NCBI GenBank assembly: GCA_963582065.1
Contig: CAUZRQ010000007.1
Location: 28,493 to 92,492, forward strand
Direction: 5' to 3'
DNA: 64,000 nt
DNA from: UBA8437 sp963582065
Lineage (GTDB): Bacteria > Planctomycetota > Planctomycetia > Planctomycetales > Planctomycetaceae
Position numbers and translations under genes: made by a program. Shown in pieces: positions 54,337-63,657 of the stretch. A model generated the notes under the pieces. The model did not search any database. It was not told the origin of the DNA and saw nothing but the letters and a program-made list of their open reading frames with translations. Within the stretch, counting starts at the first letter, position 1, and each line of letters opens with the position of its first letter.

Positions 54337-56031
54337 ATGCGATTCAAACTTCACGCCAGAATCTGCACGTTCATTTGCAGCCTTTGTGCCTTGATGATCC
54401 TGTCCGGCTGCGGTCAACCGGCGGCCAGCAGCATTGGGTGGGCCGCGAGCGAAAACACGAGTGACAGCGGGACACCGGTTGCGGCGATTTCGTCATCATC
54501 GACGGCCGGCGTCTTTGCCAGTGCGGCCGCGAAACAGAAGCAAGCGGCCGTTGACGGTGGCAACAAGGCGGTTGCCGGCACGGGCAAGGCAGCCGTGTCG
54601 GCTCCAATGGCGAAGCAGGCGTCTCGGAAGCCGGTTCGCCCACCGACCCTCATCAACATCGGATCCCGCAAGCAACTCTTCGTCGACGACTATCTGCTGG
54701 AGAGCTTCCGTGACACCACGCGGGTCCTGAATCCCGCGGAAAAGTCTGATGCCAATCCCATTCTGCGGGCGGACAAACCCTGGGAAGGCCGCGAGGTGCG
54801 GGTTGACGCGGTGATCTACGAGGAGCAGGAGAAGCTCTTCCGCATGTGGTACAGCTCCGATGCCGGAATCTGCCTTGCCACGTCCAAGGATGGTGTGCAC
54901 TGGGAGAAGCCGGTCCTCGGGTTGGTCGAATACAAGGGGTCCAAGCAGAACAACATTCTCCCGCCCGAACAGGTCAAGACCTACTTTTTCAAGGATCTGC
55001 ACGAAGCGGACCCCGCCAAGCGCTACAAGGGACTCGAGCGCCATGGCTCTCTGTCCACGACGATGCACTTTGATCTCTTCTATTCACCGGATGGGTTTCA
55101 TTGGACCCCGTTCTCCAAGAACCCGGTGATCGACACTTCGCCTCGCAAAGGTCGCTGGGGGCCGACCGTCTTCATGGGATGGGATCCCATCCGCAAGGTC
55201 TACGCGGTTCACAATGAAAACAGCCTCCATCGGTGGTCACCAGCGGGAAGGCGATTGATCGGCCGGGCGGAGAGCCCGGACATGATTCACTGGAGTGAAG
55301 CGGAGACCATCATTGCTCCGGACGATCAAGACCCGTCCGACATGGACTTTTATTGCATGCCGGCCATGGCCTACGAAAACCTGTACGTAGGCCTTCTTTG
55401 GACGTTTCGTACCATCCGTACGACGATCGTTCCTCAGATCGTCTTCAGCCGAGATGGGATCCACTACAACCGCAGCTACCGCGAGCCCTTCATCGCTCGC
55501 GGAGCCAAGGGAATGTTCGACGCCGCGGTGGTCTACCCGATCAACCCCATCGTCCACGGGGACCGGATCCTCTTCTATTACACCGGGGGCAATTATCGGG
55601 ACAACACGACGATGAGGGCTCTGGGTGACAAGACGATGTTTGCAGTCGGGCTGGCGACGAGTCCCCGTGACAGATTCGTGTCTTTTGAAGGGGCCAGGTT
55701 CTCGGATGAAGCCGGCCGGAAACCCTACAGCGAGGTGGTGACGCGGACCTTTTCATTCACCGGGAAGCAGCTGCACCTGAACCTCCAGGCCAACCTGTAT
55801 ACCGGCGCAGGTGTCTCGGGGCCCTGCGGGATGTGGGTCGAGATCATGGACACGACGCATCACGCGATTCCAGGTTTCAGTATGAGAGACTTTGACCCTC
55901 TCCATCGAGGAGGGCTCGACCAGGTCGTGTCATGGAAGGGACGAAGTGATCTGAGTGAATTGGTGGGCAGGCCGATCAAGCTGCGCTTCCATTTCAGGAA
56001 CGCGAGCTTCTATGCCTTCCAGTTCAAGTAG
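54337..56031 (+). CDS. Lipoprotein with glycoside hydrolase (beta-fructosidase/GH43-32-like) propeller
   Basis: 564 aa. MRFKLHARICTFICSLCALMILSGC gives a lipoprotein signal with lipobox LSGC at residues 22-25, followed by a ~75-residue Ser/Ala/Lys linker. The remaining sequence has repeated D-G-x-H-W blades: LATSKDGVHWEKPVLGL, LFYSPDGFHWTPFSKNP, AESPDMIHWSEAETI, VFSRDGIHYNRSY and ILFYYTGGNYRDN, typical of five-bladed beta-propellers in the furanosidase (beta-fructosidase) superfamily. Substrate is unknown. The frame is open upstream to 54154, but ATG 54337 is preceded by AAGGA at proper spacing and starts a signal peptide. It probably binds or cleaves sugars at the outer surface or in the periplasm. 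Confidence 0.8.
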   Translation: MRFKLHARICTFICSLCALMILSGCGQPAASSIGWAASENTSDSGTPVAAISSSSTAGVFASAAAKQKQAAVDGGNKAVAGTGKAAVSAPMAKQASRKPVRPPTLINIGSRKQLFVDDYLLESFRDTTRVLNPAEKSDANPILRADKPWEGREVRVDAVIYEEQEKLFRMWYSSDAGICLATSKDGVHWEKPVLGLVEYKGSKQNNILPPEQVKTYFFKDLHEADPAKRYKGLERHGSLSTTMHFDLFYSPDGFHWTPFSKNPVIDTSPRKGRWGPTVFMGWDPIRKVYAVHNENSLHRWSPAGRRLIGRAESPDMIHWSEAETIIAPDDQDPSDMDFYCMPAMAYENLYVGLLWTFRTIRTTIVPQIVFSRDGIHYNRSYREPFIARGAKGMFDAAVVYPINPIVHGDRILFYYTGGNYRDNTTMRALGDKTMFAVGLATSPRDRFVSFEGARFSDEAGRKPYSEVVTRTFSFTGKQLHLNLQANLYTGAGVSGPCGMWVEIMDTTHHAIPGFSMRDFDPLHRGGLDQVVSWKGRSDLSELVGRPIKLRFHFRNASFYAFQFK

Positions 56032-56164
56032 TCTCAGCTTCGACGGCTTCATTCGAAGCGTGTTGAGGTGAAAACAGTCGGTCCGGATCCCGGGCCGCAT
56101 TTGCGAAGACGTGACCGGGTTGGCGTGCCAGTTGTTCGCCGCATCCAGTGGTCCCGTCCCGCGA

Positions 56165-57097
56165 TCAGCCCCGTCGAAGGCCGCGGGACCCGAACCCCGC
56201 CAGGTATCGTACCGTCGGTGACAATCCGGTCGCCTGTTCGGCGGTGAGGTCCCGTGTGTAATCGGTGAACGGCTGGACCCAGCTGCGGCAGTAGTAGCAG
56301 AGGATCGCCCGGCGGGGTTGGTCGGTCGTGTTCGGGCCGGAACGGTGCCAGGTGTTGGAGAGCCAGACAGCGACCGATCCGGCGGGGGCGCACAGTGTCA
56401 CCTCCCCGTCCATCTCACCACCGGACCAGGTCGGCTTCTTCCGCGAGAGATGGCTCCCGGGCACGATTCGAGTGGCTCCGTTGTCGGGAGTGAAATCATC
56501 GAGCAGCCAGGCGTTCTGGGTTGTCAACGGAAAGTCGGGCAGCGGTTCGGGCAATTGGCCCAGGGGGACATCGACGTGCCAGGCACCGCCTCCGGTGCCA
56601 CTGCCAATGCTCGTGGCACTGACGTCCGAGAGAATGCAGTCCTCGCCCAGGACCTCCCGGACGATTCCGAGCACCTCGGGGTGTTCGACCAGGTCGGCGA
56701 ACTCGGGTCCCTTGGTCAACAGATTCCAGACTCGCTGCGAGCGGTCCTGGTCGAACAGCGTCGGCAGGTGCAGGAAGCACTTGTTGACCAGTTTCGGCTC
56801 GACGGGCCACGGTGTCCCGTGATTGACGGCCCGGGTGTGGCGGATGCGCAGCAGCAGCCGGTCAAGTTCGTCACGGCTGATCGTGTAACTCTCCGAGAGG
56901 AAGGACTCGAGCTGGTCGTCACCGTCGGCCTCGGGGGCCCCGGCCGGCACGTATGGCTCGGCCCGTTCCTGCTGCATCCGTTCATCGACAACCTGCCGCA
57001 GTCGTTCGACGACCGGTGGCGGGAGGACGTTCTCCAGGATGACGTATCCCTGGTCAACGAGTTGTTGCAATGCCTGTTGAGGGTCGGAGGTTGCCAT
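56165..57097 (-). CDS. Phytanoyl-CoA dioxygenase family protein
   Basis: 310 aa. An Fe(II)/2-oxoglutarate oxygenase: HxD pair in GGAWHVDVPLGQLPEPLPDFPL, second His in SNTWHRSGPNTTDQPRRAILC followed by the 2-oxoglutarate-binding Arg, and the conserved NAWLLDDFTPDNGATRIVPGSHL between them. The N-terminal helix QQALQQLVDQGYVILENVLPP is typical of the family. ATG 57097 is used; the longer frame to 57151 would need a TTG start. Substrate unknown. Convergent with the lipoprotein gene, with 133 bp between. Confidence 0.88.
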   Translation of the reverse strand: MATSDPQQALQQLVDQGYVILENVLPPPVVERLRQVVDERMQQERAEPYVPAGAPEADGDDQLESFLSESYTISRDELDRLLLRIRHTRAVNHGTPWPVEPKLVNKCFLHLPTLFDQDRSQRVWNLLTKGPEFADLVEHPEVLGIVREVLGEDCILSDVSATSIGSGTGGGAWHVDVPLGQLPEPLPDFPLTTQNAWLLDDFTPDNGATRIVPGSHLSRKKPTWSGGEMDGEVTLCAPAGSVAVWLSNTWHRSGPNTTDQPRRAILCYYCRSWVQPFTDYTRDLTAEQATGLSPTVRYLAGFGSRGLRRG

Positions 57098-57311
57098 TGC
57101 AGCGCGGCCTGCCGGGACACCGTAAACCGGGAAAGAGCAGCACTCGACCAATCGAGATCCAGACGTGCCCCTGTATTCTGCGGGGCGGTCGAAATGGGGT
57201 CAATCCGCCGGCATTTTTGCGTTCCGGGCCTCTGTCAACACGCCTTCGGGTTTCGTCGTCGCTGCTGCCGATATAGAATAGGTATCGAGTCGTGTTTCGA
57301 AGGATCATGCC

Positions 57312-58661
57312 GTGCTGACGCTCTCCGACCACAACACGTTTCGCCATTGCGATGGACTGACACGCCGTTCCTTTCTGCAGGTTGGCGGATTGGCCCTCGG
57401 CGGACTGACGCTGCCCGACATTTTGCGGGCCGAAGCGGTCGCCGGAGTCAGCAACCCGCACAAAGCCGTGATCATGATCTACCTGACCGGTGGCCCCCCC
57501 CACCAGGACACGGTGGACCTGAAGCCGGAGGCCCCGGCCGATATCCGTGGCGAATTCCAGCCAATCAGTACGAACCTGCCGGGTGTGCACGTCAGTGAAC
57601 ACCTGCCGCGGATCGCCCGGAAGATGGACCGAATCACCACGATCCGTACTCTTGTCGGCTCCACCGGTGGCCATTCGTCCTTCCAGTGCGTGACCGGTCG
57701 CAGCAGAAGCAATCAGCCGTCCGGAGGCTGGCCCGGTTTCGAGTCGATCGTTTCACAGCTGTACGGTCCGGCTCACCCAGCCGTTCCACCCGGGATCAAT
57801 CTCTTCATGAAGATGGCGCACGGTCCCTACAATCACCCCGGCTCCGGATTTTTGGGGGCTGCTCACCAGGCCTTTCAGGCCGAAGGGGATGCCCGCGCCA
57901 ACATGACGCTCAACAAGGGCGTGTCGCTGGATCGGCTGGGGCGGCGTCGCGACCTGCTGTCAGGTTTTGATCGCTTCCGTCGCTCGGTCGACGGCATCCG
58001 GGAGTCTGCCGGCCTGGATCCGTTCGCCGAACAGGCTCTCAACGTGCTGACATCGAGCCGCTTGGCCGATGCTCTCGATCTGACCCGGGAATCTCCGGAG
58101 ATTCGCGACAGTTACGGCAAGGACGACGCCAAGGCGCTGTCTTACGGACACTTGGGCTACCAGGCCATCATGTCCAAGTTCCTGACGGCTCGACGCCTGG
58201 TGCAGGCTGGTGCCCGATGCGTCTCGGTCACGTTTGCGGATTTCGACTGGCACGGGGGCAATTTCTCCAACGGGCGCAAGGTGCTCCCGCTGTTCGACCA
58301 GGGGTTCACCGCATTGGTGGATGACCTGCACCGGCTGGGAATGCAGGATGATGTGACCGTGGTGGCATGGGGGGAATTCGGACGAACTCCCAAGGTCAAC
58401 AAGAACGCCGGACGCGACCACTGGAGCCGCAATGCCTTCGCTTTGCTGGCCGGGGGGGGCATGCCGAACGGGCAGGTCATCGGCACTACCAATCGGTACG
58501 CCGAAGAGCCGTTGACTCGGCCGGTCCACTTCCAGGAGGTCTTTGCGACGTTGTACCGCAATCTCGGCCTCGATGTGTCCCAGGTCACCGTGAGTGATCT
58601 GAACGGCCGGCCGCACTACCTGGTCGACAACGGCGTGCAACCGCTTGCCGAGTTGATGTAG
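57312..58661 (+). CDS. DUF1501 protein with Tat signal, not paired
   Basis: 449 aa. It begins MLTLSDHNTFRHCDGLTRRSFLQVGGLALGGLTLP, a good twin-arginine signal. DUF1501 motifs: HKAVIMIYLTGGPPHQDTVDLKPEAP, GWPGFESIVSQ, DFDWHGGNF, VVAWGEFGRTPKVNKNAGRDHWS, FALLAGGGMPNG and the end GRPHYLVDNGVQPLAELM. GTG 57312 has AAGGA eight bases upstream. Unlike the gene at 51569 it has no DUF1549/DUF1553 partner beside it; it is flanked by a dioxygenase and the PQQ-propeller gene. A metal-dependent hydrolase of the alkaline phosphatase superfamily acting outside the cytoplasm is the likely role. Confidence 0.92.
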   Translation: MLTLSDHNTFRHCDGLTRRSFLQVGGLALGGLTLPDILRAEAVAGVSNPHKAVIMIYLTGGPPHQDTVDLKPEAPADIRGEFQPISTNLPGVHVSEHLPRIARKMDRITTIRTLVGSTGGHSSFQCVTGRSRSNQPSGGWPGFESIVSQLYGPAHPAVPPGINLFMKMAHGPYNHPGSGFLGAAHQAFQAEGDARANMTLNKGVSLDRLGRRRDLLSGFDRFRRSVDGIRESAGLDPFAEQALNVLTSSRLADALDLTRESPEIRDSYGKDDAKALSYGHLGYQAIMSKFLTARRLVQAGARCVSVTFADFDWHGGNFSNGRKVLPLFDQGFTALVDDLHRLGMQDDVTVVAWGEFGRTPKVNKNAGRDHWSRNAFALLAGGGMPNGQVIGTTNRYAEEPLTRPVHFQEVFATLYRNLGLDVSQVTVSDLNGRPHYLVDNGVQPLAELM

Positions 58662-58766
58662 TTGGCGTGGCGGGAAGGCCGGCCGGGCAACCGGACGGGA
58701 CCGAGCGTGAGTCAGGCGACCGCGGTTGCAGGGTCGCTCGTCGGCATTCTCCGGCCAGGGGGACGT

Positions 58767-61700
58767 TCATTCGGCCCGGAAATTGATCGTGATGCGGCTC
58801 TTGAGGCCCTGCATCTCGAGCCGCGCGGCGCGTGGGTCGTACCAGGCCAGCACGATGCGGTCGGTCGGCAGCTTGTCCTCCAACAGCAGGGTGCGGCCGG
58901 TTTTCGAGTCGAGCAGTTCGACGAGCATTCGTTGCTGGCCTCCACGGCCGCGGTCCCTGGTGCGGCCGAGCAGGACCAGCGCCGGAAGGTGGTCGTTTCG
59001 GAACCGGACGACGCTCCGCAGTGGTACGGTCCGACGCCAGCGGATGGTGCGGGTGTCGGCGTTGATTGCCAGCAGGTGCCCGTGAACATGGGTGACCGGC
59101 AGCATCGTGTCGCCGACGAAGTAGACCGGAGCGTTGACTGCCCGAGGAGCGGCGGCTCCCTGGGCGGGCAGCATCGCGACGTACCAGCAATCGCGGTCGC
59201 GGAAGACCTTGATGGAACTGATCCGTTCGTCGTCACCACCGAGCACCTCGAGTTCCAGTTGTCGGGTGTCGGTGACGAGGTCGTGGACCTTGAGCCGGCC
59301 GTCGGAATCGATCCAGGCGAGATGGTGGTCGGGAGTGGAGACCGGAAAGATGCGGTCCTTGAGCGGTTCGTCGATCACCGTCTGGTTGGTCAGGGGATCC
59401 CACGCCCGGATCCGCTGGATGCCGTTGCCCTCGGTTGTGACGTACATCAGGTGGCGACCGAAAACCCGGCGACGGGTGCGGGCGGTGATTGGCAGCCGAG
59501 CCTGGAGTCGACGGCGTCCGGTGAGCGTTTCGTAGACATCGTGTCCGATCCGGTCGCTGCGGCTGACGACCAGCACGTGATCGTCACCGAAGAACCCCGA
59601 GGCAGCATCTGCGAAGCTGCCACTGCCGGTTTCCAGGTCGCCTCGCCGCCACAGCAGTTCACCGTCGACCGGGTTGCAGGCCAGCAGGTGCTGGCGTGAC
59701 TGGAAAGTGACGGCCAGCACGCCGGAGGGCCCCACCCGCAGCATCTCGGGTCGAGTGGCCAGTGGCGCAAATCGACGCTTCCACAGCGGGCGGGTCTCGC
59801 TGCGTTCGAGCAGCGACAGTCCGAGCATCGAGGAATGGGATCCCAGGGGCAGCAGGTGCCCGCTGCGGGACTGGTGCCACCAGATGGGGACGCTGAATTG
59901 GGGGGGCAGATCTATGTGGCCGGCTTCGACCCCGACCTGGCGGTCCATCAGCGTCACCCGTCGGGTCGAATTGGTGTAGGTCTCCAACAGGTCGAAGGTG
60001 GACCGTTCGGAGGTGCTGAAACGACGGCGGACTTTCTGGTAGGTCCTGGGCAGTTCCGCGATGGCGGCCACGGAGTTGTCCATGGTGATCTCGACTCCGG
60101 TTGGTTGCGGGGTCGGGTGACGGTGAGTTTGCCAGATTCCCTTGGCCAGGTCATCGGAGGGCCGACGAGCCACCCATTGGCTGCCGGTGAGACCGTCGGC
60201 ACCGGCCACCTCAGCGAGGCGTCCGTTGGCCAGTTCCTCGAACAGCGGGCCGCATTCGTCCTGGAGTCCCAGCCGGCTCCACAACGAGATCAACGCGACT
60301 GTTGCCGGGAGCCGGGACTTCGGACGGCCGTGATTTCGAATCGCCATCAGCAGGAGCTCGGCTTGCTGGAATCGACCGATGCCGACCAGGCGGTCGGCAG
60401 CCTCGATCCGGACCGGATCGGCCACCGGGCTGCCGGCATGGCGACGGACGAAGGACAGCTGGTCGACAAGTGAGGCCGACTGCGCCACCGTGGCGGTCTG
60501 CCGCCTGAGACGGTCCAGCAGCGTCCGGTCGGCGGCCGAATCGCGGAGGCCGGCCCCGGCCAACGCTCGACGGGAGAGGTCCGTGATCCAGGTGCTGTGC
60601 GAGAGCACGTGGATTCCATCACGGTCGGCTGTGATCTCGGTGATGCCGCCGTCGACCGGTCGAGTCTGAAGCCAGTCCAGTCGGGTTGCCGATTCGAAGG
60701 CCGACACCGGATCATTTTGCTCGAGGTGCCAGCGGCCTTCCTCAACCAATACCCGTGCGGACTGTCGAGGTGTGTCGGCCAGTTCCGCGAGTCGCTGCAG
60801 CAGTGGCCCGGCATCGGCGTCGGACCGGTTCCGAGCGGCCGAGAGTTGCAGGAACAGCAACTCCCTGAGGATCCGTCGGCCGCGTCGGCTGGTCACCGGG
60901 TTGTCACTGTCGACAACCGAGTCGAGCAGGCGGCGGGATTCGTCATGCCGACCCAGTGCCAGGGTCAGCTCGGCCGCCTGCAACCGCAGGCGGTCGTTGT
61001 CGGGATCGGTGAGAAGCTCGGCGCGGACACGGGCCAGTTGCGGTGTGGCCTGCGGATAGGCGGTGATCCGGTCGGCAGTCAACGAGAGGATCCATTTGCC
61101 ACCGACGACGAGGTTGCCCGGGCGGATGCCGCCCGGAGTCGGAAGTCCCACCGGCGGATTGGTTCCCGGAGTCGGCCCGGCCGACCTCCGGGCTGGCGGC
61201 AGGCTGAGACCCACTTCGTGTCCGGAGTCGATCTCCAGGCAGGTGATCCGTCCGGACTTCAGCGGGATCAGGTAGCGGTCCTGGCCCAGCCGGACGCCAC
61301 GACCCGAGACCAGGCCCGGTCGCCGTTGCCAGGTCGCACGGCCGGTGGCCGGATCGAGTCCCTGGACCTGTCGGGGACCCACCACCAGCAGCGTTTGCCG
61401 CGAGGCGGCCGCCACGTACTCGATTCCTTCTCGCCCCCGAGACCAGGCTGGACGACCTGTTTCCAGGTTCACGCTGGTGATTCGGTCTCCAACTGGCGAC
61501 AACAGGATCACGTGACCGGATGTCACTACGGGCAGGTTGGCCAAACCGGCATCGCCGGGCAGAGGGCGGGTCAGCGCCGATCGGACTGCCCGGGACGGCC
61601 CGTTTGAACGGCTTGGATCCCGGGCGTCGTGTGCCCAACGCAGGGTGCCGTCAACGAGGTTGATGGCCACCGTGACACCGGTCCCGGTCGTGCAGATTGC

Positions 61701-63224
61701 CAGTCCGGCGGCTTGTGACGGAAGGCATGCCGCCGAGTGTCGCCAGGCGCCACGGACATCGTCGAGACCGGTGTCGCTGTGCACCAGTGGCTGGGACCAG
61801 AGTCGGCGGCCGGTGTGGGGAGCCAGTGCCACCAGGTCGATCTGCCGCCGTTGCTCGACTAGCGTGAACAGCAGTCCGCCGGCGGGCAACGCCGAACCGA
61901 GGACCGTGACCTGGTCGGTTCTCGAAGCCGGCGTGGAGGAATCCGGACGACGAGCAGGAGTTGTCGGGGGCGAAACCGGCGGATAGATCCACTCACGCGA
62001 GATTTCCGCATGGCCGCCGGACGAGTTGGTTGCAGGGATGGACAGGGCGACGAGTTGTGACGGCCAGGAAAACGCGGGGGCCGAACGGGCGCGGCTCCGC
62101 CGTCGTGGAACCGGAAGTTGCTCGGGGGTCCTGGAGAGTTGGACGGCGTAGATCCGTTGGCCGTCGCTGGTGATCATTCCGAAACGGGGATTGCCGACAA
62201 GTGCCAACGAAAAACGGTCGGTCCCGCTGCGGACGATCGGGACCAGCCGATCGAACGCACGGTGCCTCATCTGCCAGGTGCAGGGCGAGGCGAATCGCCA
62301 CAGTGTGGCGCCGGTCAGCAACGACAGTCCGCGAATGCCGCGCTGGTCACGGAGCACGACCTGGTCACCAACGACTATTGGATACAGAGCCAGGGCTCCG
62401 GTGAGCCGGCCGTCGGACCACTGCGCGGCCGACCAGGGGATCAGAGGCGAGGAGTCACCGGGTTCGGAGAGCCGGGTGTGCCAACCCTCGGCCAGGTGCG
62501 GAGCGGCCGCGTCGACTGCACGCTGTTGCCGGGCCGGGCCGAACGGCAACGGCCAGTCGCCAGACGACGGGGAAGAGAGTTCCTGGAGTGCGGCAGCGAC
62601 GGGATGGTCCGAAAACGGAAGCGGGAGACCGGTGAGGTGGGCAGCGGAGGCGAACTTGAGCCTGAAGGAACGGGTCAGCCGCCCCTGAAACGAGGGTTCG
62701 GAACTGAGCATCCGCAGTGATCGCCAGGCGAGTTCGGGATGACCCTGGTCCAGCCACGTGGTGGCAAGGCGGTTGAGAGCCCGAAGTCCGGCGTCGGTCA
62801 GACGAAAGCGTCGGACCACGGTTCGAAGCAACTCGATGCGTTCGATTCCTTCGGTCTGATCACCGCGCCGCAACAGGGATGAGGCGGTTTTGCGGTACAG
62901 GTCGCGGTACCGCCGTGTTCCGGCAGCCGGGTGAGTGCGGATCAGCTGCAGGGCCACCTGCCGGGCACTGCGGATGGTTCCCTGGTCAAACAGGAACGAA
63001 TCGGCCGGGCTGTCGAGGATGGCCTGGAGGATCAGCAGCGCGTTGTCGGAGTCGTTGGCTTGGAGCCGGCCGCGGGCGCGAGCCAAGAGGATCAGGTGAC
63101 GCCGTTGTTGAGGAACGGCGTCGAGCAGTCGACGGACGGCGGCGTCGGGGCCGGGTAGGTCCGGCTGTGGGAGACGGGCCGCGGAGAGGAGGGCCGGTTG
63201 GGTGAGGAGGCACGCCAGTAGCAG
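58767..63224 (-). CDS. Very large PQQ-like beta-propeller protein with TPR-like N-terminus
   Basis: About 1485 aa. N-terminal sequence resembles a signal (LLLACLLTQPALLSAARLP), then helical repeats of the TPR kind (LARARGRLQANDSDNALLILQAILDS, ELLRTVVRRFRLTDAGLRALNR). Two propeller sections follow with W-docking strands such as LLTGATLWRFASPC, VDGTLRWAHDARD, NLETGRPAWSRGREG, DPATGRATWQRRPGL, NPVDGELLWRRGDLETG and INADTRTIRWRRTVPL. Such proteins are common in planctomycetes; some bind other proteins at membranes, and PQQ binding itself is not implied. The start is uncertain: no ATG, GTG or TTG lies in frame between the rRNA terminator and the signal-like sequence; a CTG at 63224 is used here, and the first canonical codon is a TTG at 63086. 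Confidence 0.75.
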   Translation of the reverse strand: MLLACLLTQPALLSAARLPQPDLPGPDAAVRRLLDAVPQQRRHLILLARARGRLQANDSDNALLILQAILDSPADSFLFDQGTIRSARQVALQLIRTHPAAGTRRYRDLYRKTASSLLRRGDQTEGIERIELLRTVVRRFRLTDAGLRALNRLATTWLDQGHPELAWRSLRMLSSEPSFQGRLTRSFRLKFASAAHLTGLPLPFSDHPVAAALQELSSPSSGDWPLPFGPARQQRAVDAAAPHLAEGWHTRLSEPGDSSPLIPWSAAQWSDGRLTGALALYPIVVGDQVVLRDQRGIRGLSLLTGATLWRFASPCTWQMRHRAFDRLVPIVRSGTDRFSLALVGNPRFGMITSDGQRIYAVQLSRTPEQLPVPRRRSRARSAPAFSWPSQLVALSIPATNSSGGHAEISREWIYPPVSPPTTPARRPDSSTPASRTDQVTVLGSALPAGGLLFTLVEQRRQIDLVALAPHTGRRLWSQPLVHSDTGLDDVRGAWRHSAACLPSQAAGLAICTTGTGVTVAINLVDGTLRWAHDARDPSRSNGPSRAVRSALTRPLPGDAGLANLPVVTSGHVILLSPVGDRITSVNLETGRPAWSRGREGIEYVAAASRQTLLVVGPRQVQGLDPATGRATWQRRPGLVSGRGVRLGQDRYLIPLKSGRITCLEIDSGHEVGLSLPPARRSAGPTPGTNPPVGLPTPGGIRPGNLVVGGKWILSLTADRITAYPQATPQLARVRAELLTDPDNDRLRLQAAELTLALGRHDESRRLLDSVVDSDNPVTSRRGRRILRELLFLQLSAARNRSDADAGPLLQRLAELADTPRQSARVLVEEGRWHLEQNDPVSAFESATRLDWLQTRPVDGGITEITADRDGIHVLSHSTWITDLSRRALAGAGLRDSAADRTLLDRLRRQTATVAQSASLVDQLSFVRRHAGSPVADPVRIEAADRLVGIGRFQQAELLLMAIRNHGRPKSRLPATVALISLWSRLGLQDECGPLFEELANGRLAEVAGADGLTGSQWVARRPSDDLAKGIWQTHRHPTPQPTGVEITMDNSVAAIAELPRTYQKVRRRFSTSERSTFDLLETYTNSTRRVTLMDRQVGVEAGHIDLPPQFSVPIWWHQSRSGHLLPLGSHSSMLGLSLLERSETRPLWKRRFAPLATRPEMLRVGPSGVLAVTFQSRQHLLACNPVDGELLWRRGDLETGSGSFADAASGFFGDDHVLVVSRSDRIGHDVYETLTGRRRLQARLPITARTRRRVFGRHLMYVTTEGNGIQRIRAWDPLTNQTVIDEPLKDRIFPVSTPDHHLAWIDSDGRLKVHDLVTDTRQLELEVLGGDDERISSIKVFRDRDCWYVAMLPAQGAAAPRAVNAPVYFVGDTMLPVTHVHGHLLAINADTRTIRWRRTVPLRSVVRFRNDHLPALVLLGRTRDRGRGGQQRMLVELLDSKTGRTLLLEDKLPTDRIVLAWYDPRAARLEMQGLKSRITINFRAE

Positions 63225-63242
63225 GGAGATCCTGTTGGGCGC

Positions 63243-63285
63243 GAAAAAAGAGCGTCCCGAATCCCCACGTGGGGACTCGGGACGC
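63243..63285 (-). terminator. Intrinsic terminator of the rRNA operon
   Basis: Near-perfect stem GCGTCCCGA + ATCCCC with ACGT loop (9 bp, one A-C mismatch, then 5 bp), followed on the minus strand by TCTTTTTT. It is placed immediately after the 5S gene. Confidence 0.9.
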
Positions 63286-63294
63286 GTTGAGAAA

Positions 63295-63405
63295 TCCCGG
63301 CGATAACCTACTTTCGCACTGGTGGGCACTATCATCGGCCCCGGCAGCTTAACGGTCGTGTTCGGAATGGGAACGCGTGTTTCCTGCCGGGTATAGTCAC
63401 CGGAA
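63295..63405 (-). rRNA. 5S rRNA
   Basis: 111-nt region on the minus strand with the 5S pattern: closing helix TTCCGGTGA/TCGCCGGGA, the segment CGCGTTCCCATTCCGAACAC, then GACCGTTAAGC and GGTGGGCACTATCA-like complement, closing at GAAAGTAGGTTATCGCC. Ends are estimated from the terminal helix. Confidence 0.93.
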
Positions 63406-63657
63406 AAGGGTTCGGACACTGATCGCGATGCCACCACAAGACGTGACCTCGCGACTGCCCTTCCGAACCAAAACATCCCTGTTCGACAATTCGGTAGTCT
63501 TCGAGTGGACCTGACATCACCTCGACGTGCGTGTCAAAAAGGATCGCTGACGGCGGCACTTTCCACTGCCGTTGTCGATCCGAGCGTTCTCATAATTTCG
63601 GCAACAGGGCCAAAGATCCCGGACCCGGACCGCGTGGTCCGAGCCAGTGATCAAAAT
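63406..63657 (-). other. 23S-5S spacer
   Basis: Spacer between the two rRNAs on the minus strand; no tRNA or gene was recognised in it. Short paired stretches probably belong to RNase processing stems of 23S. Confidence 0.7.

Noticed and set aside
63295..63476. N-terminal 80+ residues of the long PQQ reading frame
   Set aside because: These codons are 5S rRNA, spacer and terminator sequence, so translation from 63476 is not credible.
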